Source of the DNA: Armatimonadota bacterium
Lineage (GTDB): Bacteria > Armatimonadota > Zipacnadia > Zipacnadales > UBA11051
Direction: 5' to 3'
Assembly (NCBI GenBank): GCA_003542955.1
Contig: DPJP01000136.1
Span: forward strand, 27,349 to 36,846
DNA: 9,498 nt
Part shown: piece by piece, positions 1 to 5,310 of the stretch
Numbering within the stretch: position 1 is the first letter of the stretch
Layout of the letters: every line of letters begins with the position of its first letter
Program-made: the position numbers and the translations under genes
Notes under the pieces: generated by a model
The model's database searches: none
What the model saw: the letters and a program-made list of their open reading frames with translations, nothing else
What the model was told of the DNA's origin: nothing

Positions 1-87
1 AAGACGCGAAAATGAACGACAGACGGCCAGGAACCGCGGATAGCGCCGATTGCGCGGATGGACGGCAACGCCTCCCGCCGGACGTCA

Positions 88-119
88 GACGCCCCCCGGA
101 GACAATCTCGGGGGGCGTC
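88..119 (-). terminator. GC-rich hairpin after rubredoxin, probable end of the ferritin-peroxiredoxin-rubredoxin transcript
   Basis: A perfect 10-bp inverted repeat (GACGCCCCCC at 88-97, GGGGGGCGTC at 110-119) encloses a 12-base loop. The loop itself can add GAG/CTC pairs at 99-101 and 107-109. It lies 29 bases past the rubredoxin stop, where a transcript terminator belongs. No run of U follows on the minus strand, so it is not a textbook intrinsic terminator. It may instead act with Rho or protect the mRNA 3' end. The hairpin is seen directly; its function is inferred. Confidence 0.6.
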
Positions 120-148
120 ATGTCTGCAGTCAGGTTGCTCGGCTGTGG

Positions 149-313
149 CTACTCCTCGATCGGCTCGAACATGTCCTTGCCGACGCCACAATCGGGGCAC
201 TCCCAGTCGTCGGGCAGGTCCTCGAAGGCAGTCCCGGGCTCGACGCCCGCATCTGGATCGCCCTCGGCCGGATCGTAGATGTACTCACACGCCATACACT
301 GGTACTTTTGCAC
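149..313 (-). CDS. rd: Rubredoxin, 54 aa
   Basis: This is a small cytoplasmic one-iron electron carrier. The iron is held by two cysteine knuckles, C6-x2-C9 and C39-x2-C42. Other family hallmarks are Y11-I-Y-D-P, the acidic stretch EGDPDAG at 17-23, the [12 protein letters not shown] segment at 26-37 and K46 with F49 near the end. The length is normal for the family. The start is GTG: the only in-frame ATG is codon 7, beyond the first iron ligand, and a strong ribosome binding site stands 5 bases before the GTG. The residue after the first knuckle, usually glycine, is glutamate (E10). The gene follows peroxiredoxin by 38 bases, so the two are probably co-transcribed. Rubredoxins in anaerobes feed electrons to peroxide- or oxygen-reducing enzymes; that its partner here is the adjacent peroxiredoxin is inference. 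No rubredoxin reductase gene is in the window. Confidence 0.96.
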   Translation of the reverse strand: MQKYQCMACEYIYDPAEGDPDAGVEPGTAFEDLPDDWECPDCGVGKDMFEPIEE

Positions 314-318
314 AATAG

Positions 319-329
319 TCCTCCCTCCT
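319..329 (-). promoter_or_regulatory. Ribosome binding site fixing the rubredoxin GTG start
   Basis: Read on the minus strand this is AGGAGGGAGGA, two overlapping Shine-Dalgarno cores, followed by CTATT and then the GTG at 313. It is the strongest ribosome binding site in the window and is the reason for accepting a non-ATG start for rubredoxin. Confidence 0.85.
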
Positions 330-351
330 GAGAATCAGTGGCGTGCGTCGG

Positions 352-1050
352 CTACTTGCAGCCGTGAGCGCACTTCTTGAAGCACAGGAACCAGTCGAGG
401 CAGTAGTAGTCGTCGCCCTGCCCCTCGAAGCGCTCCTTGGCGAGGCCGCACGAGCCCGGCGGCGGCACGATGACGTCGTCGCCGATCTCCCAGTTCGCCG
501 GAGTAGCGATGCCGTACTCGTCACTGTGCTGCATGGCGATGAGCAGGCGCTTGACCTCCTGCATGTTGCGGCCATTCGACAGCGGGTAGTAGAGGATGGC
601 CCGCACGATGCCCTCGGGGTCGATGATGAAGACCGCGCGGACGGCCTGCGTGGTGCTGGCGGAGGGCTGCAGCATGCCGAAGGCCTTCGCGACGTTCATC
701 GTCAGGTCCTCGATGACCGGGAAGTTAACCTCGACATCCTTCATGCCCTTGTACTCGATCTTCTCCTTGATCGTTCGCAGCCAGGCGATATGGGCATAGA
801 TCGAGTCGATGGAGAGGCCGATGAGCTTGCAGTTGAGCGCCTCGAACTCGCCCTGCATGCTCGCGAAGGTCATGAACTCGGTAGTGCACACCGGTGTGAA
901 GTCCGCCGGGTGCGAGAAGAGGATTACCCAGCTTCCCTTGTAGTCCTCCGGGAAGTTGATCATGCCCTGGGTGGTCTTGGCGGTGAATGACGGGGCCGGA
1001 TCGCCGATGAGCGGCATGCTTGTTGCGCAATTGTCGTCTGTCTCACACAT
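352..1050 (-). CDS. Peroxiredoxin, Prx6/archaeal thioredoxin-peroxidase type, 232 aa
   Basis: This cytoplasmic thiol peroxidase reduces H2O2 and organic hydroperoxides. The thioredoxin-like core carries the peroxidatic motif P48-x3-T52-x2-C55, with C55 as the attacking cysteine, and the probable catalytic arginine R138 in the AVRAVFI strand. The long C-terminal arm (about 160-232) is typical of the Prx6 group. C217 and C223, in CLDWFLC, have the same six-residue spacing as the C-terminal cysteine pair of archaeal thioredoxin peroxidases, which resolves the oxidised C55. Unusually, C201, C227 and C231 are also present, and the N-terminus adds C2 and C8. The ATG at 1050 is chosen because GGAGG lies about 10 bases ahead; the frame is open to an ATG at 1077, but that start would place the ribosome binding site inside the gene. 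It lies between ferritin and rubredoxin in an oxygen-defence cluster. Reductant unknown. Confidence 0.95.
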   Translation of the reverse strand: MCETDDNCATSMPLIGDPAPSFTAKTTQGMINFPEDYKGSWVILFSHPADFTPVCTTEFMTFASMQGEFEALNCKLIGLSIDSIYAHIAWLRTIKEKIEYKGMKDVEVNFPVIEDLTMNVAKAFGMLQPSASTTQAVRAVFIIDPEGIVRAILYYPLSNGRNMQEVKRLLIAMQHSDEYGIATPANWEIGDDVIVPPPGSCGLAKERFEGQGDDYYCLDWFLCFKKCAHGCK

Positions 1051-1083
1051 TCGTACTTCTCCTCCCTGGTATTGCATGGTGGT

Positions 1084-1111
1084 GTATTACGTCAGTGGGC
1101 GGATGCCGCAA
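1084..1111 (-). promoter_or_regulatory. Weak possible promoter before peroxiredoxin
   Basis: On the minus strand TTGCGG (1106-1111) and TAATAC (1084-1089) are separated by 16 bases. Each matches about half of the sigma-70 consensus. The site would place a transcript start roughly 25-30 bases before the peroxiredoxin ATG. This is a low-strength call; the gene may simply be read from the ferritin promoter. Confidence 0.2.
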
Positions 1112-1125
1112 TGATGACGGCGTCC
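1101..1125 (-). other. Hairpin between ferritin and peroxiredoxin
   Basis: GGATGCCG (1101-1108) and CGGCGTCC (1118-1125) flank a 9-base loop. In the minus-strand RNA, 7 of 8 positions pair, with one C-A mismatch. No U-run follows. The hairpin lies 50-74 bases after the ferritin stop and could trim, stabilise or attenuate the transcript between the two genes. Structure seen, role inferred. Confidence 0.35.
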
Positions 1126-1174
1126 GTCCTTGTGGTGCCTGTAGTGCGTCGTGACCATTCAGGCGGTCGAGTAT

Positions 1175-1696
1175 CTAGTCGGCGGCGCTCACGGGTATAG
1201 TGAACAGCACCGGTCGCGTGCCAAACTCCTTGTCCAGCATGTACTTCGCATTGCCCGCGTCGCCCACCATTCGCAGCTTCTCGACGTTGTCGGTTGCGTT
1301 GGCCTCCTCCTCGACCTGCTCGTCAACATACCACTGCAGCAGGCCCTTGGCCGCATGGTCGCGGATATCGATGGCGAGGTCCATCATCTTGTTGATGCGC
1401 TCAGTGATGTAGCGCTCATGGTCCAGAGCGGCCTCGAAGGCGGCCAGTGGGGATGCCCACTCCGTCGGCGGGCTGTCGATCTGCTTGAGGAGCACAGTGC
1501 CGCCACGCTCGATGAGGTAGTTGTAGAACTTCATGGCATGGATCATCTCTTCCTGAGCCTGAGCTGTCATCCAGGTCGCCATGCCGTTGAAGTTCTGGTC
1601 TGCGAACCATGCGGCCATCGACTGATACAGATACGCGGAGAACATCTCTGCGTTGATCTGGTCGTTGATGCTGTCTGCCATTCTCTGATCGATCAT
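1175..1696 (-). CDS. ftnA: Bacterial ferritin (FtnA type), 173 aa
   Basis: This is an iron-storage protein expected to form a 24-subunit shell, oxidise Fe(II) at a di-iron centre and store it as mineral. Every ligand known from E. coli FtnA is present at the same residue number: E17, E50, H53, E94, Q127 and E130 for the ferroxidase centre, and E49, E126, E129 for the third iron site. Y24 and W122 are also kept. The four-helix-bundle length is normal. There is no haem-ligand methionine context that would suggest bacterioferritin. The ATG at 1696 has AGGGAGA about 8 bases upstream, favouring it over the second methionine (codon 6). It is the first gene of a set running into peroxiredoxin (gap 124 bases) and rubredoxin. 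Storing iron limits Fenton chemistry while peroxiredoxin removes peroxide, so the grouping is functionally sensible. Confidence 0.97.
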   Translation of the reverse strand: MIDQRMADSINDQINAEMFSAYLYQSMAAWFADQNFNGMATWMTAQAQEEMIHAMKFYNYLIERGGTVLLKQIDSPPTEWASPLAAFEAALDHERYITERINKMMDLAIDIRDHAAKGLLQWYVDEQVEEEANATDNVEKLRMVGDAGNAKYMLDKEFGTRPVLFTIPVSAAD

Positions 1697-1820
1697 CGGG
1701 TCTCTCCCTCCGGGGTACTACCTGTCAGGCGTCTTCTGATTCACTGTTGGTGCGCTGTCGGAGCCCAGATGGCCCGTTGCCGGGCACTCGAGAGTGGCTG
1801 ACATGGGCTACGCAGTTCAA

Positions 1821-1842
1821 ACGTCTCTTTGAGTAGAGACGT
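1821..1842. promoter_or_regulatory. Perfect 8-bp inverted repeat upstream of ferritin
   Basis: ACGTCTCT (1821-1828) and AGAGACGT (1835-1842) flank the 6-base spacer TTGAGT. It sits 125 bases before the ferritin start and 155 bases past the hydrolase stop. It could be a regulator-binding site for the oxygen-defence genes or the RNA hairpin ending the hydrolase transcript; the minus-strand continuation TTTG is a poor U-tract. The symmetry is seen directly, the function is not. Confidence 0.4.
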
Positions 1843-1898
1843 CTCGCCGGCCCCAGCACAGGCCACCCATCGGTGGGCAGTACCCTTCGCGCGCCACT

Positions 1899-1919
1899 GG
1901 AGACGCAGTCACTGTCTCC
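1899..1919. terminator. Hairpin downstream of the CocE-like hydrolase
   Basis: GGAGAC (1899-1904) and GTCTCC (1914-1919) form a perfect 6-bp stem with a 9-base loop. The nearest gene end is the minus-strand hydrolase, 78 bases away. The T-rich side (TTTGTT) lies on the plus-strand 3' flank, the wrong side for that gene, so a terminator role is only tentative. Confidence 0.3.
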
Positions 1920-1996
1920 TTTGTTCGGTGAGGGGGAGGAATCATCCTGCCGAGATATCGTCGCGTGCGCCCGCTGCAATACGTCTGGCACGCGTC

Positions 1997-3634
1997 CTAC
2001 AGATCGCCCTCGACAACCGGCAGCAGAACGTGTGAGGCATGCTCACCGCCGAGATGGATCGTGTTGTTGGCGACCCGTTTCTGGTCACCGCTGTCGTCAG
2101 GCCCCCCCGTGTTCGGATTTGCCGAAAAGCGCGGCGCGTTGCTCGATGATACTGCTACTCTCAGTCTGTGACCGGCATTGAGGATGATGCTCGTGTTCCA
2201 GACATCAACCTCGACCCGGCACACCTCCCCGGGCTCCATGAACTCCGGCGTCTCGAAGGAGTTCCGATATCTGGCACGCCGGATACCGTCGGCAATCAGC
2301 ATGGATCGGCCGTCGGGGTAGACGTCGGTCAACTTGACGGTGAAGTCCGTGTCGGGGCAGTCGGAAGACACGTACAGCACGGCTGAGAGCGGCCCCGTGA
2401 TCTCGACAGGCCCAGCAAGCACGGGGGTGTTGAAGATGAGCACGTCGGAGCGCTCCTCGGCCCTGCGCTGGTCCATCGAGCCTCTGGCGAGCAGCAGGTT
2501 CGCGCCCCCGACCGTCGGCACCGGGTTGCGCGGATCATACTCATACGACAGGGCGCCCTGCGCGGGTACCGTCGTCGCTGCCGTGCCGTCGGCGCCGAGA
2601 TAGAGCCTGGTCGCGTTGTACGCGGGAGGCCAGTCGGCGGCGGTGCGCCACACGTTGCCCGGCGCTCCATCCTCCCCCACCGCGCCCATAACGTAGTAGT
2701 AGACGCGCGGAAGCGCATTGGTGTCAACATCGGCGCCACGCAGATTCCAGTGGTAGAAGTCCGCCTCGGCGGTGAACGGCGGCTTGTCCTCATTGGGGAA
2801 TGCAAGCGCCTCGACATTTGACCGACCATGGGTCGTGGGCCCCATGATCAGGAACTGGTTGCCGCGGGCGCCGTCTCCCCCATGCTCCTGCAGCAGCCGG
2901 TACGCGTAGACGGTTCCGCCCCCGAAGCAGTCGAACCAGCCGCCGCGGTGGATGACGGGCACCGTCACCCTGTCGGCGTAGTTGCTCAGGTCGACGATGC
3001 GCCACATGTCGTTATAGGAGGGGTTGTCGAGCACCAGCTGCAGGTTCTCCGGCCGGAAACGATGGCCCGTGAGCCAGCCTGTCACCATTGCCTGGCGGAA
3101 GACGCCGCCGTAGTAGCCGGCATAGTGGTAGATGCTCGGCGCCGCGACGCTGACGTGAGCGCAGCGCAGGTGTGGGGGCGCGGAGCAAAGCGCCATATAC
3201 TGCGTGATCCCCATCGCCGAGCCGCCACGGGTTCCGACGTTGCCGTTGCACCAGTCTTGCGCGGCGATCCACTCGATAGTGTCATAGCCATCCTGCAGTT
3301 CGCCGCCGGCGTCGGTGAGAAACAGGGTGTCTTCCCCCTCGGAGGCATACCGGCCGCGCATGTCCTGCGCCACGAAGGCGTAGCCTGCGCGGTTGACCGC
3401 GGCCGCATCGCCGGTGAAACCGCCCTTGCCGTAGGGCGTCCGGGTGAGCACCGCGCCGACGGGGCCGCTCACGCCCGGGGGCAGGTATACAGCGGCCGCC
3501 AGCCTGACGCCGTCGCGCATCGGCACCATGACGGTCTGGCACTCCGGTTTCGGCGCCTGCTGGGCGAGCGAGACGGCAAGGACCGTGATGAGAAGAGCAG
3601 CCGCGATCAGGGCGACGATAAGCTTGCGCCTCAT
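1997..3634 (-). CDS. Secreted CocE/NonD-family (peptidase S15) alpha/beta hydrolase, 545 aa
   Basis: This is a serine hydrolase of the CocE/X-Pro dipeptidyl-peptidase group, which includes esterases, beta-lactam acylases and prolyl dipeptidases. Residues 1-24 form a signal peptide (basic start, hydrophobic core, cleavage likely after SLA), so it acts outside the cytoplasm. In the catalytic domain (about 33-330), S139 in GGSAMG is the nucleophile, D235 in GGWFD the acid and H269 in GPTTHG the base. Y68 in RTPYGK matches the oxyanion tyrosine of CocE, and D91-MRGRYASEG is a family signature. The C-terminal part (about 335-540) fits the family's jelly-roll domain. The ATG at 3634 has AAGGAG 7 bases upstream. 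It follows the 321-residue gene by 12 bases and is probably the last gene of that operon. The true substrate (ester, amide or peptide) cannot be read from sequence. Confidence 0.93.
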   Translation of the reverse strand: MRRKLIVALIAAALLITVLAVSLAQQAPKPECQTVMVPMRDGVRLAAAVYLPPGVSGPVGAVLTRTPYGKGGFTGDAAAVNRAGYAFVAQDMRGRYASEGEDTLFLTDAGGELQDGYDTIEWIAAQDWCNGNVGTRGGSAMGITQYMALCSAPPHLRCAHVSVAAPSIYHYAGYYGGVFRQAMVTGWLTGHRFRPENLQLVLDNPSYNDMWRIVDLSNYADRVTVPVIHRGGWFDCFGGGTVYAYRLLQEHGGDGARGNQFLIMGPTTHGRSNVEALAFPNEDKPPFTAEADFYHWNLRGADVDTNALPRVYYYVMGAVGEDGAPGNVWRTAADWPPAYNATRLYLGADGTAATTVPAQGALSYEYDPRNPVPTVGGANLLLARGSMDQRRAEERSDVLIFNTPVLAGPVEITGPLSAVLYVSSDCPDTDFTVKLTDVYPDGRSMLIADGIRRARYRNSFETPEFMEPGEVCRVEVDVWNTSIILNAGHRLRVAVSSSNAPRFSANPNTGGPDDSGDQKRVANNTIHLGGEHASHVLLPVVEGDL

Positions 3635-3646
3635 TGTGGGTCTCCT

Positions 3647-4612
3647 TCAGTTCGTGGTGCCTGCACGCCCCATCAGTTCGAGCGCCTCCCGCTCGATTCG
3701 TGCGCACTCGAGGAGGATCTCAGCCCACTCGGCACGGACCTCGGGCTGCCGGAGCGCCGGGCCCGCGAGCGGGTCGAAGATAGCGGGCTGGCGGGCCTCG
3801 ATAGCATCCCCGACCTGCATGTAGAGGTCGGCGACCTCTGTGAGCAGCTCCGCACGCTGCTCATCCACCTCGAGCCCGACCTGTTCGCAGAACTCGACGG
3901 CGGCCTGCCTGGCATCGAGCAGCGTACGCACGAGCAACTCATGCCGGGCGATTGCCTCATCGCCGGGTGGCCCTTCGTCGAATGGACTCCCGCTCAGCAT
4001 GAGGTCGGCCCAGCGCTCATATGCGGACGTGGGGTCGGCATCGGAGCCCGGCAGATCGGCGGCCCGAGCCATGGCCTCGGTGCAGCCGTGGGCATCGGAG
4101 CGAAGCCCAAGGTGGCTGCTCGTTCTGACAAGGACGGCAAACTGCACTGGCGCCGTGACCAGTCTTCCCCCGGAATCAGGCCGATAGCCGCTCCACTGCC
4201 CCGTCTGCGTATCCAGCCCGCAGATGACCACCCATCCCCCGTGCTCGGTCGGACACTCACGGGCAACCGGCGCACTGCCCGCCAGCAGCTCTGTCTCGAT
4301 GACATCAGTTGCGTCATCTCCCGGCAGTAACCAGGGCTGCGTATCGTCACCGCCCGGTTGCGCGCGCTGCAGCCGCCGAAGCGCCGCAAGCTCGGTACCC
4401 GCAAGTGGAAAGCCACGCTCGACATGGAGCATGAAGGCGGTATTGAGCAGCCCCATGAGCCGGGCATATGAGACGTCGCCGAGAGCCGACTGCAGGCACA
4501 CGGCCAATCCGCACAGCCCCGCCGGCTGCGGCGGTGGGGTGATTTGCACACGAGGGCCGGGGGCGCGGGAGCGCTCCTCGGCGGGCTCGTCAAACAGGCG
4601 CTTCGGACTCAT
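3647..4612 (-). CDS. Uncharacterised 321-aa protein, possibly C39/BtrH-like fold
   Basis: I do not recognise a characterised homologue. The N-terminal half has AGLCGLAVC (C34, C39), then a block reading SYARLMGLLNTAFML (48-62), and later GGWVVICGLD (125-134) followed by GYRPDSGG. This order resembles uncharacterised proteins related to the butirosin BtrH N-terminal and C39-peptidase-like folds. There a cysteine near the start is followed by an 'sy-lmG-sG-aF' block and a strand ending in G-x-D. The usual histidine just before that strand is not in place; H124 lies two residues off, so a protease activity is doubtful. The segment AYERWADLM (197-205) and the helical C-terminal region (215-315) also fit that group. 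No signal peptide or membrane segment is seen. The start has AGGTGA close upstream. It is flanked at 35 and 12 bases by the HD gene and the secreted hydrolase, indicating one operon. Confidence 0.86.
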   Translation of the reverse strand: MSPKRLFDEPAEERSRAPGPRVQITPPPQPAGLCGLAVCLQSALGDVSYARLMGLLNTAFMLHVERGFPLAGTELAALRRLQRAQPGGDDTQPWLLPGDDATDVIETELLAGSAPVARECPTEHGGWVVICGLDTQTGQWSGYRPDSGGRLVTAPVQFAVLVRTSSHLGLRSDAHGCTEAMARAADLPGSDADPTSAYERWADLMLSGSPFDEGPPGDEAIARHELLVRTLLDARQAAVEFCEQVGLEVDEQRAELLTEVADLYMQVGDAIEARQPAIFDPLAGPALRQPEVRAEWAEILLECARIEREALELMGRAGTTN

Positions 4613-4647
4613 GCTTCACCTGAGCGTTCAGACGTCAAGCGGTGCCC

Positions 4648-5199
4648 CTACAGTTCCAGCTTCTCGGCGATGCCCTGCATGGCCTCGAGCACAATGCCAA
4701 TGTGCTCGTCCAGACTCAGGCCGAGTTCATCGGCCCCACCGGTGATTTCGTCGCGTTTCACCGCAGCGGCGAAGCTTTTGTCCTTCATCTTCTTCTTGAC
4801 CGATTTGACCTCGACGGAGGCCAGCTTCTTGTCAGGCCGCACCAGCGCCGTAGCGATGATGAAGCCCGCCAACTCGTCTACTGCGAAGATCGCCCGCTTC
4901 AGGCGCGTGTCACGCGCGACACCGGTATGCTCGGCGTGAGCGAGCACGGCCTCGACAGTCTCCTCCGGCCAGCCGCGCTCGCGGAGGATCTCCGCCCCCT
5001 TGAACGGGTGATCCTTCAAGTCGGGGTAGCGCTCATAGTCGAAATCGTGCAGCAAGCCGACGGTCGCCCAGAGTTGTTCGTCCTCACCGAAGTGCCGGGC
5101 GTACGCCCGCATGGCTGCTTCGACCGCCAGCGCGTGCTTGATGAGATTGGCGTTCTTCGTGTACTCGGTCAGCAGCTCGTATGCATCGTCACGGCCCAT
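4648..5199 (-). CDS. HD-domain hydrolase (COG2316-like), 183 aa
   Basis: This is a cytoplasmic metal-dependent phosphohydrolase-like protein. The HD pattern is intact: H22 in NLIKHALAVEA, the H51-D52 pair in LLHDFDYERYP, H64 in DHPFKGAE, H88 and H91 in AHAEHTG, and D108 in AVDELAGFI. These would bind one or two metal ions. The arrangement matches the small predicted HD hydrolases of COG2316, whose substrate is not established. The middle is rich in lysine (132-142). The ATG at 5199 is chosen because GGGGGTGAT precedes it by 3-4 bases and the protein-like sequence starts there; the 32 residues encoded upstream to 5295 look non-coding. It is the first gene of the minus-strand operon that continues to the 321-residue protein and the secreted hydrolase, and it diverges from the YfhO-like gene. 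Confidence 0.93.
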   Translation of the reverse strand: MGRDDAYELLTEYTKNANLIKHALAVEAAMRAYARHFGEDEQLWATVGLLHDFDYERYPDLKDHPFKGAEILRERGWPEETVEAVLAHAEHTGVARDTRLKRAIFAVDELAGFIIATALVRPDKKLASVEVKSVKKKMKDKSFAAAVKRDEITGGADELGLSLDEHIGIVLEAMQGIAEKLEL

Positions 5200-5204
5200 C
5201 TGAT

Positions 5205-5217
5205 CACCCCCGGGGTG
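5205..5217. promoter_or_regulatory. CACCCC-C-GGGGTG palindrome in the divergent intergenic region
   Basis: A perfect 6-bp inverted repeat around one central base lies 6 bases before the HD gene start and overlaps its ribosome binding site. It could be a dyad operator or a small RNA structure limiting translation, or a chance GC palindrome. Apart from this, the 111 bases at 5200-5310 show no well-matched promoter for either direction. Confidence 0.25.
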
Positions 5218-5310
5218 CGGCTCCGTAGCAGGGAACCGGGTCTCTTGCGGTGAACTTCGAGGCGTCGTCCGCGGCCACCTGCCGCGCACACACATGGGGT
5301 ACCCGCATTG

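Larger units (their letters stand above)
1697..1996. other. 300-base intergenic region between the CocE-like hydrolase and ferritin
   Basis: No convincing gene is present; the short open frames on both strands lack a credible ribosome binding site or protein-like composition. It must hold the end of the block 2 transcript and probably the ferritin promoter. Two hairpins are visible (1821-1842 and 1899-1919), listed separately. I could not find a well-matched -35/-10 pair; TTGAAC (minus strand, complement of 1815-1820) resembles a -35, but nothing like a -10 follows at the right distance. No perfect PerR, OxyR or Fur-type box is evident by eye. Confidence 0.6.

Noticed and set aside
1..87. Possible gene at the left edge
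   Set aside because: The short open frames here give no protein-like sequence and run on into antisense of rubredoxin; nothing supportable is seen left of the hairpin.
1051..1077. Longer peroxiredoxin start at 1077
   Set aside because: The extra nine codons contain the ribosome binding site GGAGG that serves the ATG at 1050, and family members begin near the latter.
1829..2181. Short plus-strand open frames in and beside the intergenic region
   Set aside because: They overlap the hydrolase 3' end, lack ribosome binding sites and have Cys/Arg/Pro-rich shadow-like composition.
2828..4330. Plus-strand 500-codon open frame
   Set aside because: It lies antisense to both the CocE-like hydrolase and the 321-residue gene, crosses their junction and has low-complexity Arg/Ala/Asp-rich composition. 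It is typical of antisense frames in GC-rich DNA.
5200..5295. 32-codon N-terminal extension of the HD protein
   Set aside because: It has Arg/Pro/Thr-rich composition unlike the family and includes the ribosome binding site for the ATG at 5199.
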